Shown here: piece after piece, positions 10,039 to 20,489 of the stretch
How positions within the stretch are numbered: position 1 is the stretch's first letter
Layout: each line of letters opens with the position of its first letter
Assembly: GCA_003427395.1 (NCBI GenBank)
Contig: BFEA01000037.1
Coordinates: forward strand, 3,729,248 to 3,758,543
Length of the DNA stretch: 29,296 nucleotides
Direction of reading: 5' to 3'
Source: Chara braunii
Lineage: Eukaryota; Streptophyta; Charophyceae; Charales; Characeae
Program-made: the position numbers and the translations under genes
Notes under the pieces: generated by a model
What the model saw: the letters and a program-made list of their open reading frames with translations, nothing else
Told to the model about the DNA's origin: nothing
The model's database searches: none

Positions 10039-10779
10039 TCAAACTGGTGCCTTCCCCTTCAGTTTCCGTTCATATTCGGCCACTATCTGAGGAGCTGTCT
10101 TGACCAGTTCTTCCCTGGTAAACCACCGATCTTCCTTCGGGTCAGTATGATGCCTGAACCGTACTATGTACTCCCTTATAGGTTTAGGCGGTCTACCCCT
10201 GCCAGTTGGCTTGGGAACAGGCGTGTCTCTGTGCTCCAGGATATCGTCGACGTGCACGTAGCCATCCATGGTTGGGGGCAGCATAGATCTCCTTGATGGG
10301 AACTGTTCTGTCTCAGCGAAAGGAGCGAGCTTTGAGGCATGAAACACAGGGTGAGTGCGTAAGTGACCAGGGATACGGATAACGTACGAGGGACCATCCA
10401 TCTCACTACCCACAACATCCAGAGCTTCCCAGGGACCGAAATACTGAGCCATTAGTTTCCTAGAGATGTCGAACTCCTGTCCCAGTTCACTAGCCTTAAC
10501 CCAAACACGTTCCCCTACCTGAAATGTAGACAGTCGCCGATGCTTGTTCTCAGAAGCAATCATTGCTTCTTGAGACTTCTTGATATTCTCGACAGCTTGC
10601 TGCAGCAGCTTCTCGTACTGGACACCAAACTCAATGGTTCCAGGAGTTGCAACAGGTCGGTTTTCAGGAAGGAGGAAGTCTAGTGCAGATCTAGGCTTCC
10701 ACCTCAGATGCAGCTGATTTGGGGTGACCCCGGTGGTGCTGTGTATAGCGTTGTTATACAGACTGGCGATGAGAGGCAA
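10039..10779 (-). pseudogene. pol: Integrase C-terminal part and chromodomain, element C
   Basis: A 246-codon frame ending the pol of element C. It starts with YNNAIHSTTGVTPNQL, the end of the integrase core. Next is the GPY/F-type module: VGERVWVKASELG, YFGPWEALDVV with the GPW intact, and HPVFHASKLAPF. The chromodomain is at about residues 182-243 (VDDILEHRDT, EYIVRFRHH, RWFTREELVKTAPQ, YERKLK). It is continuous in frame with the preceding piece except for a TAG at 10789-10791, where element relatives have Trp (TGG to TAG). The best-preserved part of element C. Confidence 0.85.
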
Positions 10780-10788
10780 TTTCTCATC

Positions 10789-11285
10789 CTAGTCATCCTG
10801 GCTCGGCTTAATATAATGCCTCAGCAGATGCTGCACCACCCGGTTCATCTGTTCAACCTGCCCATTGGCTTTGGGATGATTCTCGGAAGTCATTTGGAGC
10901 TGGTTGCCCATCTGTTCAGCGGCCTTCTTCCACATCTCGCTTGTGAAACACACATCTCTATCATTAACAATCGTCTTTGGCAGTCCAAAGTCACACACCC
11001 AGTTATCCATGAATAACTTGATAACGTGTTCAGTCCTGGCACTCTCCGGCATGGCAATTAGTCTAGCAAACTTAGTCAACCAGTCAACCTTTCAACTATG
11101 ACGAAGAGATGTCTCTTGCCACTCTTGCTGGTCACGAGAGTATCCATGAAGTCCATGGAGATACTCTGCCCCAGACCAATAGGGATGGGTAAAGGCTTTA
11201 GTAACCCAAGTGGAGCTTGAGTACGCGGCTTGTCCCGCTGACAGACGTGACAGGTCTGTACGTACTTCTTTGCATCGTCCAACAT
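10789..11285 (-). pseudogene. pol: Integrase zinc finger and catalytic core, element C
   Basis: Two frames. 11285-11076 has CHVC of the HHCC finger, LKPLPIP and SMDFMD with the first catalytic Asp. 11079-10789 has VNDRDVCF with the second Asp and NGQVEQMNRV with the Glu. The frame change near 11080 coincides with a short local repeat (gttgactg/gttgacta on the minus strand). A TGG to TGA stop at 11292-11294 separates this from the upstream part. The catalytic residues survive, the reading frame does not. Confidence 0.8.
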
Positions 11286-11291
11286 GTTAGG

Positions 11292-11615
11292 TCACCAGAA
11301 TCGCTGTACTAAATTAGCACTAGTCTTCTTATAGCCAAAATGTCCCGTTGCGTCGTGGCACTCACCTAAAAACAAACTACGCAAAATCTTTGTAGATGGA
11401 ACAACTAACGTTTTAAACCCTGCCTTCTTAAGAAAGAGTAACCCATCCACCGTCACAAACTCGTCACGGGTGGTCTTGTCTTTGGCCTCCACTTTGTTGA
11501 TGATGCCCATCGTGATAGGGTCTTCCTTGTAGGCTTCCCCCAAGGATCGAGTAACGTTCTCAGAAAGGCCAAACTCATAAATCAGCGCACCTAGGTAATC
11601 TGCCCTACGAGACAA
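11292..11615 (-). pseudogene. pol: RNase H end and integrase N-terminus, element C
   Basis: Joins the end of RNase H to the integrase zinc finger. Just upstream (about 11640-11600) the sequence reads NKVADALSRRADY, the usual RNase H end with its catalytic Asp, in a frame shifted from the preceding piece. The part ends with HDATGHFGYKKT, the two zinc-binding His, and NLVQRFW before the TGA. Middle residues form the normal, poorly conserved linker. Confidence 0.75.
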
Positions 11616-11733
11616 TGCATCCGCAACCTTGTTGTACTACATAGTCTAGTGTGAAGTCATACTGATCTATGACTTCAATCCAACGTTTGAGTGCATCGGA
11701 GAGAACCGGTTGAGTCTTGATGGACTTGAGGGT

Positions 11734-12012
11734 CTAATGGTCAGTTCTCAAATAGAAGAACCTTCCTAACAGATAGTGCCTCCAGTGGACAAGTGCCTTG
11801 TAGAACGCATAAAGTTCCCTCTTATAGGTGGACTTTGCCAACTTCTTTGATGACATTTTTTTGCTCATATACTCGACCGGTCTCAACGTTTTCCCTTCCT
11901 GCTGCGTCAACACTGCGCCAATGCCGTATTGGCTTGCGTCAGTGGTTACAACAAACGGCCTTTGCGGATCGGGTACCATGAGAACCTCATGGCGCGTGAG
12001 TGCATGCTTCAA
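11734..12012 (-). pseudogene. pol: RNase H domain, element C
   Basis: Carries VVTTDASQYGIGAVL (first catalytic Asp), STYKRELYAFYKALVHWRHY and TDH. The frame stops at 11734-11736 with TAG where relatives continue TDHQTL, a CAG to TAG change. Degrades the RNA strand after copying; broken here by this stop and by the shift near 11630. Confidence 0.8.
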
Positions 12013-12027
12013 ATGCTTGAAAGCTGC

Positions 12028-12153
12028 CCCACACTCGCCGGTTCATTCCCATGGCGTATCAAGCCGAGTTAGGTCAGTCAAGGGAGATGCCCAACACTCG
12101 CCGGTTCATTCCCATGGCGTATCAAGTCGAGTTAGGTCAGTCAAGGGAGATGC
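12028..12153 (-). repeat. 63-bp tandem duplication inside pol of element C
   Basis: Two copies of a 63-bp unit (cactcgccggttcattcccatggcg at the start, in part) with period 63, at 12028-12090 and 12091-12153. They differ by only a few bases. The unit is 21 codons of the RT/RNase H connector (DLTRLDTPWE-stop-TGEC). Both copies carry the same TGA stop (12043-12045 and 12106-12108) where TGG is expected. Confidence 0.85.
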
Positions 12154-12809
12154 GATCGTGCTATAATCCTAACGAAGTTGCGGTAATAACCACACATTCC
12201 CAAGAATGATCTGACCTCAGTCACCGATTGGGGTCGTGGCCAGTCATATATGCTAGCCACCTTCACATCTTCGGGCCTAATCCCATTCGCGGAGACTTCA
12301 TGACCCAAGTACAAGATTCGAGTGCGACCGAACTCGCATTTTTTTAAGTTTATCTTATACTTGTGTTGCTGAAGGAGTAAAAGTACCTTGTCTACATGCT
12401 GGGCATGTTCCTCGACAGTCTTACTAAAGATAAGTATATCATCGAGGTACACGACGATGCACTTATCTACATAGTCATGGAAAATCCTATTCATGGAGTG
12501 TTGGAATGTACTCGGCGCATTGCAAAGGCCAAAGGGCATCACCACAAACTCGTACAGACCATACTTGGTCTGGAATGCGGTTTTGTGCTGGTCCTCTGGT
12601 CTTATAGCAATTTAATGGTATCCGAATTTGAAGTCTATCTTAGTATAGTACTTACATTCCTGCACCCTATCCAATAGGTCGTCGATGCGTGGTAGAGGCT
12701 CTGCGTTCTTAACAGTGATGACATTGAGGCCTCTATAATCAATGTACATCCTTAGTGTTCCCCCTTTCTTTGGAACAAATAATACTGGTGAGCCAAAGGG
12801 GGAGGGCAC
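12141..12809 (-). pseudogene. pol: Reverse transcriptase, element C
   Basis: Starts at SPFGSPVLFVPKKGGTLRMY and passes IDYRGLN, then TAA at 12612-12614 (a CAA to TAA change in GYHQI). It goes on in the same frame with MVMPFGLCNAPSTFQ, the catalytic VVYLDDILIFS (YLDD at 12449-12438) and SFLGMCGYYRNFV. A one-base loss near 12165 shifts the frame before the duplicated part. The region before SPFGSP, normally read just upstream, is absent on this strand and instead lies inverted at about 12830-13268. Confidence 0.85.
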
Positions 12810-12829
12810 ATAATGGTGGAGGACGACGT

Positions 12830-13268
12830 AAAGGACGTGGTCTGCACTTTCTCAAGCCCTAGTTTGACTGGGACAAGGAGGTGCTAAAGGAGGAGTTGCC
12901 TAATGGGAGAACCGTTAGACCGACTAAGTACAAAGCCAATAGGTTAATTGACTCCTGTGGGTGCCTATGCGCACCTGCGTTCTATAATGATTACAAATAG
13001 AACCAAGAGGAAGGTATGTACCTAGTCTATGTCTCTGAGAAAGGGGAGGCAGTTAAAACACCCCCAAAGATAAAGAATATCGTCGCTAAGTACCCTGATC
13101 TGTTTGAGGAGTCTACAGGAGTCGCCGACAGGGAGGTCGTTAATGCCATAGAGATCATTCCAGGTAGCAAGACACCTAAAGGGAGAATCTATAGGATGGC
13201 TCCAGCCGAGTTGGACGAGTTTCGGCAACAACTAAAAGAGCTCACAAAGAAGGGTTGGATATCGGTCT
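12830..13268 (+). pseudogene. pol: Inverted segment of element C pol (protease-RT linker)
   Basis: The only part of element C that reads on the plus strand. From about 12880 it encodes the protease-RT linker and the start of RT: NQEEGMYLVYV, KYPDLFEESTGV, GRIYRMAPAELDEF, ELTKKGWI. In related elements KGWI is followed directly by PSPFGSPVLF, and that sequence begins on the opposite strand at 12809. The simplest reading is an inversion of roughly 440 bp inside element C. Two in-frame stops occur in the linker near 12865 and 13000. Breakpoints are approximate. Confidence 0.75.
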
Positions 13269-13565
13269 ACTAAGGCGCTGCACCCAGTCCTTTCGGCGCA
13301 GTCTCTCAACGCAGTCGCGACTTATGAAGTTTCGCGTGGAGTCGATGTCTACGAAGGCACCGCACTTGCGGCCACCCACACCAACTTCCACAACGAAATG
13401 CTCCCCTCTAGGACCTCGACTTAGTGCCACCCAGGACTCACGAGGGTCCCTTGCCGACCACTCACCTTGAAGGTCCTCTAAGGCTTCAGACACATCCAAC
13501 GTACAGAGTATAGTTGGGTCCGGATGCGTCTGCGGGGTGACTAAGGAGTCAATAGCTTCGGCCAT
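13242..13565 (-). pseudogene. pol: Aspartic protease, element C
   Basis: A 107-codon frame with CGAFVDIDSTRNFISRDCV, aligned to the usual VDSGATxNFIS of Ty3/gypsy proteases. The D-S/T-G triad reads D-I-D, so the Gly is lost and the enzyme would be dead. The frame runs into the inverted segment at its end (after VQRLS, near 13268), so its last codons are not protease sequence and the second half of the domain is missing or inverted. Confidence 0.65.
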
Positions 13566-13596
13566 CTTTTGAAACGGGGAGGGTACATCACCCGTT

Positions 13597-15407
13597 TCAA
13601 CAAGAGAAGAAGCAGCTACAACTTCTACCGGCCCTAGGTGTTTCCCGAGCTGGAGCTCGTAGAGGCCTCAGACTGATCTTCTGCGCGACCTTAGCGTTCT
13701 TGCATTTAAACTGCTGATGGCCATACTCGTCGTAGTTTATGCAAGCTCCTCGCTGCCAACGGTCCTGCCACATCGTGATCCAAACCGACTCTAACCCGAG
13801 CAACTATTTTGTTTGGGTTTGCGGTTTGCCCATGACTCCTTTGTTGACCGCCCTTGCCGCGGCCTCCTGCCTTAGTCTTGACTACCGTGGCGAGGTTGCT
13901 ACCCTCAACACTATCCTCACCATCTAACTCTGAACTCTCCACAAGGTCAGAAACATCATCAATCTCAGTTTGATTCCCTTCGAAATCAACCATTATCAAT
14001 CGACTACCCTTTTTCTTCCACTCTTGCGGAGCCTTCTTCTTTCTCCCATCCGTAAGGGGGGTTTGACCACCACCCAGTGTAGCCTCTAAATCTATGACCT
14101 TTTTGCTGAAGGTTCTAAAAGTGTGATACTCAAGCCGAGCCTCGTTGGTTAATAAGTTCTCGATGTCTGTGGGAAAACACCTCAAGAACATAGTCAACAA
14201 AACCTGTGGATTGTACTCCACGCCTGGGACGACAGTCAAACGCTCTACGGTCGTGGTGAGTTCGCGGACTGACTTGTACTTCCTAGCATCAAGTTTCAAT
14301 AACCCATCAGTGGCTATCTGCGCCTGCTGAGGGTTGTGCCACCGCGCCTCTACCAAATCCATAAAGCTCTCTAAGGTGTGGGACTTGGCCCAATCACCCA
14401 TGTTCCTGTTGAATCCCTTGGAAACCATTAATCCATTAAGCCAGCGAGCTGCTGAACCCTCTAAGTAGGATGCAGCAATTATCACCTCCTCCTCTACCAA
14501 TGTCCTCTTCTCCCTCACCCACACTGGTACCGTTCTCAACCACGTGTCGAGAGCCTCATCAGACTTATCTACTGAGAAGGTTGGAGGTGGTTTCAAGGGG
14601 ATCTTGGGGTACCAAGGCAATTGTTGTCCCGCTGGCGGGACAGGTGGCGACTGTGGTGTAGCTCCAGCCGCTGGACCAAAAGATGAAGAAGCAACAGTCT
14701 GAGATAGGGCTGCTACTGATGTACCGCTTGGTGTGGTACCGGACTGAGACGGGTATGGGCCTGTCATCGCGGAGAATGGCAGCGATGGCAAAACTGCTGG
14801 CCGGACTCCTGGCCTGTGCATGGCATTCAGGATCTGGTCTTGGGTGTCCTGGATAGTGTCCAGTTTGCTGTCCATGTACGCATGCATGGACAGGACGGTC
14901 GCCTTAAGAATCTTTCCAATGTCGTTAAGGGTCGAGTCATCTAGCCCCTCTAATGCAACTTTGTCTGCCTCTCTACTCTCAAGTCTAATACTTCTATTTA
15001 TAATCTCCTTTTCCCTGTCGGTAGCCTTCTTAAGTTCCTCCTCTAGCCTTAAACGGATCCTCTTTACTTGCTAAAGCTCCATTTGCTCCCAGGTGCGTGG
15101 AGGCGGGCGAGCTGAACTGCGAGCCCGCCATCTGACTAGTGCCAACTCCTAACGTACTGGAGATGACTTGCGAACTGGTCGAGTTGAGCTGCATGCCCAG
15201 TCCCTGACCAATTGAGTTTGCAGCAGAAGTTGCTGAAGTGGTAGCCATTGCTACCGCGCTAGCTGCTGCTGCTGCCAACGCTCGTTCTACAGCTGTTGCT
15301 GCCTCTCTTGCAGTCTCTAGATTACGGGCCCTTGCTTCGGCCCTAGTCTTCTTTCGTCCCCTGGTAGTAGAAACTGGAACACTACAGGTATCCTGCTTGT
15401 GTCCCAT
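13597..15407 (-). pseudogene. gag: gag polyprotein, element C
   Basis: Three pieces. The N-terminus at 15407-15030 is Ala/Ser/Thr-rich (MGHKQDTC start). The main frame, open from about 15060 and with ATG at 14887, runs to 13706 (393 codons from that ATG). It contains a Glu/Lys-rich predicted coiled coil (RLEEELKKATDREKE) and a Pro/Ser-rich linker. The capsid part has SDEALDTWLRTVPVW, AASYLEGSAARWLNGL and ALTMF-like helices, followed by an acidic/basic tail. The end, 13803-13597 in another frame, has a zinc knuckle CINYDEYGHQQFKC at 13743-13702 in which the second Cys of CX2CX4HX4C is Tyr. Single-base shifts near 15045 and 13790 break it. Product certain from order and knuckle; start uncertain. 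Confidence 0.75.
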
Positions 15408-16600
15408 CGTGTCTACCTCCTATCGTCAATTGTACCTTCACCACCCTCTGATCCGCTCATCAGCTAGGCAGACGCTGTCTGCACTAGTGTCCTCTCTGGG
15501 ACCTACCGCAACATGCACCTGACCAATTCTACGAATAAATAAAATAAAACAATGCTCGGTGTGTTACCTAGACTATCGGTCAAGCGGTATCAACAACATT
15601 CTACACAGACCGTACACATAATCTACTTCTATCCTGATTAGTTCTTTCCAGAAGCTTCGAGAAGAACTGACTATGGTAGATTATCACAGTCCTACTCTAG
15701 GTTGTTTGTTAGGTGTGAGCAGTTTGTCCACCAACTAATCAAAAATAAAAATAGACTATAGTGAGCAGATGTATGCACAATGGGTAAGGTGTACATTAAC
15801 GGCCCACCCCTGTGCCCAAGGTGTATGCTTATGATCAGCCTGCCCTTTCTTTATCCTCGCGTGCAACGAGCCTTACGTCTGACTGATCTGGCTGATCAAG
15901 AGGCAATTTAAGGACAGCCCCCGATAGTCCTCAGGAATTATTTAACGTCGCAATCAGGACGATAATCACAGCCAGTGGACAGTTCAGACTCCAACCAGAA
16001 ATGTTTATAGACGGTCAGCGCAGCAAAGAGCCTCAAAGGACAAAGCAGCATGACCTGCGTGTACTACTCCCATGGGTTGGCATGGTGACAGTGACCCGTG
16101 CTTCGTCCAGGGCCCTTCAAAGGCACCGCCCTCTCCTGCCAGATGTGCCACCGGGAAGAATGTCGTCTCTCAAGGTAGAGCGCAACCGACTCCTCACACA
16201 AAAGAGAGGACACTCAAGGTTGGACTCACTTCCTCACGATAAGAAGAGATTGAGAGGGTAGATAAGGAATGGGAACAACGTACCTGAAGATAGCTGCCCC
16301 CAACCATAGATTTTTCATCAATTGAGCCGATAGGCATTTCGATGACCGGTCATAGCCTTGGTACCACCCACAACGCGATGCAGTGCCACCTCAGCCAAAA
16401 TGCCACGTCAGCATGCTCTCATCATCATACATACATGCATTGTCGCCACAGCTCCCACGCTGTCGCCACAGCCTTCCAGCGGCCGGCCCCTCTACCTGGG
16501 CCCTGCTCTATCAAGCAAGCGCCAATGTATCTTCACTGCACAGAAGCATCTCGGTGCACCAAGTAACAATGTCGCCAGTGCCAGGTAAGCTGCGATCACG
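15408..16600 (-). other. Element C 5' leader (untranslated)
   Basis: About 1.2 kb between the primer site and gag, again very long. I see no coding region or conserved domain in it. A nested insertion cannot be excluded. Confidence 0.55.
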
Positions 16601-16617
16601 AACCAGCTCTGATACCA
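16601..16617 (-). other. Primer-binding site, element C (initiator Met tRNA)
   Basis: On the minus strand TGGTATCAGAGCTGGTT, three bases after the LTR. TGGTATCAGAGC is the complement of the 3' end of plant initiator Met tRNA, the common primer of plant LTR elements, with all 12 bases matching. Confidence 0.9.
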
Positions 16618-16620
16618 AAT

Positions 16621-17715
16621 TGCAAGGAATATGAGTGTGAACGATATACAGAAAACCAAGTTGCGAAATCACACAGATGTCCAAGTAGTCGTGTACAAGC
16701 AGAGAGCGCAATTGCACTAAGAATCCATCCAAATAGAGCAATACAATGAAGTAATGAGCCAATGTTCAAGCCCTCAGGCCACACCAACACAGTATCCAAA
16801 GTCGCTCCTCTCTGTCTGGCGCCCAGCGCCTAGCCTACTCGACTATCCTACCTACAGTTGTGTTCACGCAACAGGCTCACTTCGACTCTCGAAGACCAAT
16901 GTACATGATGTCAACACCATAGCCGACCTCTCTTCATGCACCACATACGTATTTCGTCACCCTCATCAGACCTTGATAACCCACACACTCGACTCCTTCC
17001 TTGAAGACCACCAGTCGCCCTCTTACCCCCTAGCACCCAGCAGCCCGACTATGGCTGCCAGCGCTCCGCTGCCCTGCAGCAACCCACCTCACCTCAATGC
17101 GGCCCGCCAGCGCTCTGGCCACAACGCAGCATCCAATGCAGTAGCGCAGCAGCGTGACCGCATTGCCTGCGCGGGCCAGCATGCCTCGCCTGGGCTGCCT
17201 CACTTCCTATATGGAAGTGTCAGCCTCCTGGATGCTGCGTGTGGCCTGGCTGGAAGCTTCCAGTAGCTTCTCTTGGGCCCCAGTACCTGCGCCCAGGCCC
17301 GAGACTACAGTTGAGGGCCTGGGCCCTGTACAGTCGGGCACGGCCTCAGTCTTCAAACTTGGGCCGTTTGCTGCACTTGCACAGGTCCCCGGGGTAGGTA
17401 CGTCGACAGTACTGCTTTTGCATATGCCCATGGCCACTTCAATATGTATCGGCCCTGCTTTGTGTGTATGTGCCCAGGCGCAACTGCCAAGGCCTAGGCC
17501 AACTGTACGACGCAGCTTAGTGAGGCTCACGCGTCCACTCAACCAACTGGCATGCTGCAAGAGCCTGAATACCCACATGTGGAAAAATGTTGAATGTTGG
17601 CCTCTGATGAATATTCAGGCCCGCCTTCACTTAGGGCGGGCACTCGGCTTGCTGGGGGCCGTTGCTCAGAACATGTGTGGGTCTGATAGGGCCCCGCGAG
17701 GGCTCATTCCTCGCA
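16621..17715 (-). repeat. 5' LTR of element C
   Basis: TGCAAGGAATATGAG to GGCTCATTCCTCGCA, 1095 bp, nearly the same as 8901-10000. It is the promoter-bearing LTR; transcription would run leftwards. The CA end here is CGCA against CACA in the other copy. Confidence 0.9.
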
Positions 17716-18028
17716 GTGACATGCATATACACAGATTATTCTGCACCGCTGCTGAGTCCAGCCCCAATTCTTTTTCCCCTTTGTCTAACAGCATTTTTAT
17801 GAGGGGAGGGGCGGGGTGTGGTAGCACACCCCCCCCCTCCCCCTTTTTCTTTGGACCCTTTTTCACCATGTGGCCCATCATATGCAGTTGCAGTGTGCAC
17901 CACACGTGCATGCATGGTGCAGACATGACACGCCACACGTATGGTTTCTATGCCTTCTTTTCTTTTGTAAATACGTATAATAATTGAAGATATGGGCACT
18001 AATATATCGTGCTATATTGTACATCACA

Positions 18029-18109
18029 AGAACGAGAAGAAGAAGAAGAAGAACGATAACGACAACGAGAATGAGAACGAGAACGAGAACGAGAACGAGA
18101 ACGAAAACA

Positions 18110-18161
<52 letters not shown>

Positions 18162-18179
18162 ACGAAAAACGAAAACAAA
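18029..18179. repeat. GAGAAC / GAAAAC hexamer array
   Basis: Starts with AAG units, then about five GAGAAC units, then about ten GAAAAC units with a few single-base variants. One block has changed G to A throughout, so the array grew in two stages. Confidence 0.9.
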
Positions 18180-18483
18180 GCACATTACCCTGATCGAAGT
18201 GCTTCTGCTTACCATTGCCTCACTTTCGAGTTTCATGGACTCCAATTCCCGCCGCGTCTGTGTGCACAGCTCTCGTGCTTGTTGGGCATCCTAAAGAGAG
18301 GGGGTTCGAAGGGCACAGACATGCCAATGACATACCCCAATTTCATCTTTCTCGCACTGTGAAAAATGGAAGTAAAAAAAGAACTTCACAAACTTGGGCT
18401 TGATTCCCAGAAAATATGTCGTACTTCAAGTTTTCAACTTTTTCAGTTTGGTGAGCTTATTCAAGAAGGCTCAACTTGCGAAA

Positions 18484-18612
18484 GATGATAAGGTGAACAG
18501 CAGCAATGATGATAATGGCGATGATGGATGATGACAACAACAATCAATGATGATGAGGACAACAACAGTCAATGATGATGAGGACAACAATGGCAACAAC
18601 AACAACAACCAC
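18484..18612. repeat. ATG/AAC trinucleotide-rich minisatellite
   Basis: Mixed GAT and AAC units with a 25-bp unit (tcaatgatgatgaggacaac plus aacag) present twice from 18544 and 18569. Confidence 0.8.
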
Positions 18613-19129
18613 ACTTTCAGGAGAGAGGGAAAATACGGCCTTCAGATTCTAATCCAAGTTCTAACACAGACAGAATCATAAGAACAGGAGTGTTGCAGAT
18701 CCGCGGGAAAGAGGGTACATGCAGCAAAACTTCTCTGACATACAGAGAAGTTAGAGACACATTAGCGAGAGCTTAGAATTCAGTGAGTGAAATGATGAAA
18801 ATAGTGGAGGTGGAGGTGAGTGGAGGAAGGTAAACGCTGTCAAGCCGGTCAGGGAGAGAGCATATAATTGTTATGTACCCAATTGAACTTCCGTCCACAA
18901 CGAATTCACACGTCCCCATACACGCATGCAATTGCAGAGTAGACCCGAAGGAGGCAAATCCACACAAAACCGGAGAGAAGATATGCACAGCTGAAGCTCG
19001 AAATACACAGAGAATTGAAAAACGAATTTCAATTCTGTAATCCCCTGTCCTCCTCCAATCAATCCAAAGCACTGGTTCCAAGAATCACAACCACGTTTAC
19101 AACAACCCCAACAACCAAAAACAAGTGTT

Positions 19130-20442
19130 TGTGATGACCCGTCCGTACATGGACTGAAACACACAGCTGATTTCTGAGTTTTGCCCATAGACTGAATGCC
19201 CTGCTGAGTTTCCCGCTTGCTACTAAGTCTGTGTGTGCACGCTTGCTGGACTGCATATCTGTCTGAGTGCTGGATGGCTTGAGTGTGTGTGTGACCATGC
19301 CTGTCTGAGTGTTGGTTGGCCTGGGTGTGTGTGTGACCGTGCCTGTCTGAGTGCTGGTTGGCATGAGTATGTGTGTGGCCCGTCAGGGCACTTGCTCGTT
19401 CGTTGGGCCCTCAGGGCCGGTACTTACCTGTGGCCGTGACATTGAGGGGTTGCAGCGGGGAAAAACACTCAAGTAGCGGGTAGGCCGGTACCGCACCTGG
19501 AAGGGGTAGATGTGCAGGTACCGGAGGGCGAGCAGAAGAAGACAAAAGTGGCATTTTTAGAGGCCCAATAGTTGTAGGTAGGTCTAGGCGGATATCAGTC
19601 CAACCAGTCTGGGTCTAGGGCCTGTAACGGGCAATATCAGAGTCTGCAATGATGTTTCCCTCTGAAAGGGAGGAGGTACCGGTTGCGTGGGAGGCCGAGC
19701 GGCCTGGAAGTCACCGCCCAAGAGGCAAAGCAGGCCGCTATATCTTCTGGCCGGGCGGAGAGTCCGGTCTCTTTTTTGGTGTGGAAGTTTGGCGACACAC
19801 TGGTGGAGCGTTGGCTGGAGCAGCGCTAAGCTGGAGCAGCGCTGCTGGGGAGGAAGAAGGAGGAAGAAGGAAGGAAGGGGGAGGAGCGCCAGGGGTACTT
19901 ACCTGGCTATGGTGGCAGCCATCTTCATCACCTTGGTGGGCGCTGCAGCAGGGAGTCCCCAGCTGGGGAGAGCTACACCAAGAAGCTTCGGGGCAGGGTC
20001 AGGCATGGCGGTCTGAGCTAGAGCAGCCATAGCTGCTTTGGGTTGTCCTTTGGGCATCTGAGCAGAGCCCAGTAGTCCGCAATAGCCTCGGCCTATGAGA
20101 GTGAAGAGTGGGAGAGGCGGCCATGGCTATGGTGGACCTTCAGTGATACCTGCAGTAGAAGAGGGACTCGGACATTGATTCTGGATCAGTCATTCAACAT
20201 CGTATTATTATTTCTTGTATGAATAAGAGAAGGCGGAGATAAGGAGGAGGAGATTGTTGGGCGAAGAAGAAGAGCCTTGTCATTGTCTTTGCTGGTGTAC
20301 ATCTTCTTCTTCTTCTTTCTTACTTCTTCTTCTTCTTCTAATCCTCTCTCTCTCCTCTCCAGTTCATTCATTTCTTTCTGCAATTGGATGGCATTGTACT
20401 TTCCGGTGGATGTATATCTCGAAATTGGCCAGGGTCTTAACA
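19130..20442 (+). repeat. 5' LTR of element B
   Basis: TGTGATGACCCG to CTTAACA, 1313 bp, followed at once by the primer site. Same family as the LTR at 7316-8708. It carries three copies of a 42-bp unit (19261, 19303, 19345) where A has one, and a broken CTT tract at 20302-20339. Confidence 0.85.
19261..19386 (+). repeat. 42-bp unit x3 in LTR B
   Basis: Units begin gtctgagtgctgg, gtctgagtgttgg and gtctgagtgctgg, each followed by a GT-rich half. LTR A has a single corresponding unit at 7459-7500. Position in the first fifth of the LTR (U3) fits an enhancer-like repeat, by analogy only. Confidence 0.8.
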
Positions 20443-20443
20443 T

Positions 20444-20454
20444 TGGTATCGGAG
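20444..20454 (+). other. Primer-binding site, element B
   Basis: TGGTATCGGAG, one base after the LTR's CA. It differs at one of its 11 bases from TGGTATCAGAG, the initiator Met tRNA match, which is perfect in element C. Confidence 0.75.
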
Positions 20455-20489
20455 AAGATTCTACTTGCTGGTGAGAGATGACTTTGCTG

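Larger units (their letters stand above)
8901..17715 (-). mobile_element. Element C: Ty3/gypsy chromovirus with both LTRs
   Basis: An 8.8-kb element on the minus strand bounded by two closely similar LTRs of about 1.1 kb. From right to left it holds 5' LTR, primer-binding site, long leader, gag, protease, a partly inverted pol, RNase H, integrase, chromodomain, polypurine tract and 3' LTR. It lies between element A's 3' LTR and element B's 5' LTR and belongs to a different family: gag, leader and LTR do not resemble theirs. Flanks (CGTAA before 8901, GTGAC after 17715) do not match, so no target-site duplication is visible. Inactive through many stops, shifts and rearrangements. Confidence 0.9.
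17716..19129. other. Unassigned DNA between elements C and B
   Basis: No gene recognised. It contains a C-rich run (about 17826-17845), the GAAAAC/GAGAAC hexamer array at 18029-18179, and trinucleotide-rich DNA at 18484-18612. Open frames across the repeats encode only low-complexity Glu/Asn or Phe/Ser strings. Confidence 0.6.

Noticed and set aside
9523-10296. 257-codon plus-strand frame over LTR C, with a 277-codon counterpart at 17154-17987
   Set aside because: The two are similar only because both lie in LTR copies. The frame runs antisense to the element, has no recognised domain, and ends in pol antisense or in flanking DNA. GC-rich DNA easily gives such frames.
18029-18179. CRISPR-like array
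   Set aside because: Units are six bases with no spacers; it is a microsatellite. The genome is clearly eukaryotic.
17992-18294. Glu/Asn-repeat protein frame
   Set aside because: Coded almost wholly by the hexamer array, with no support on either side.
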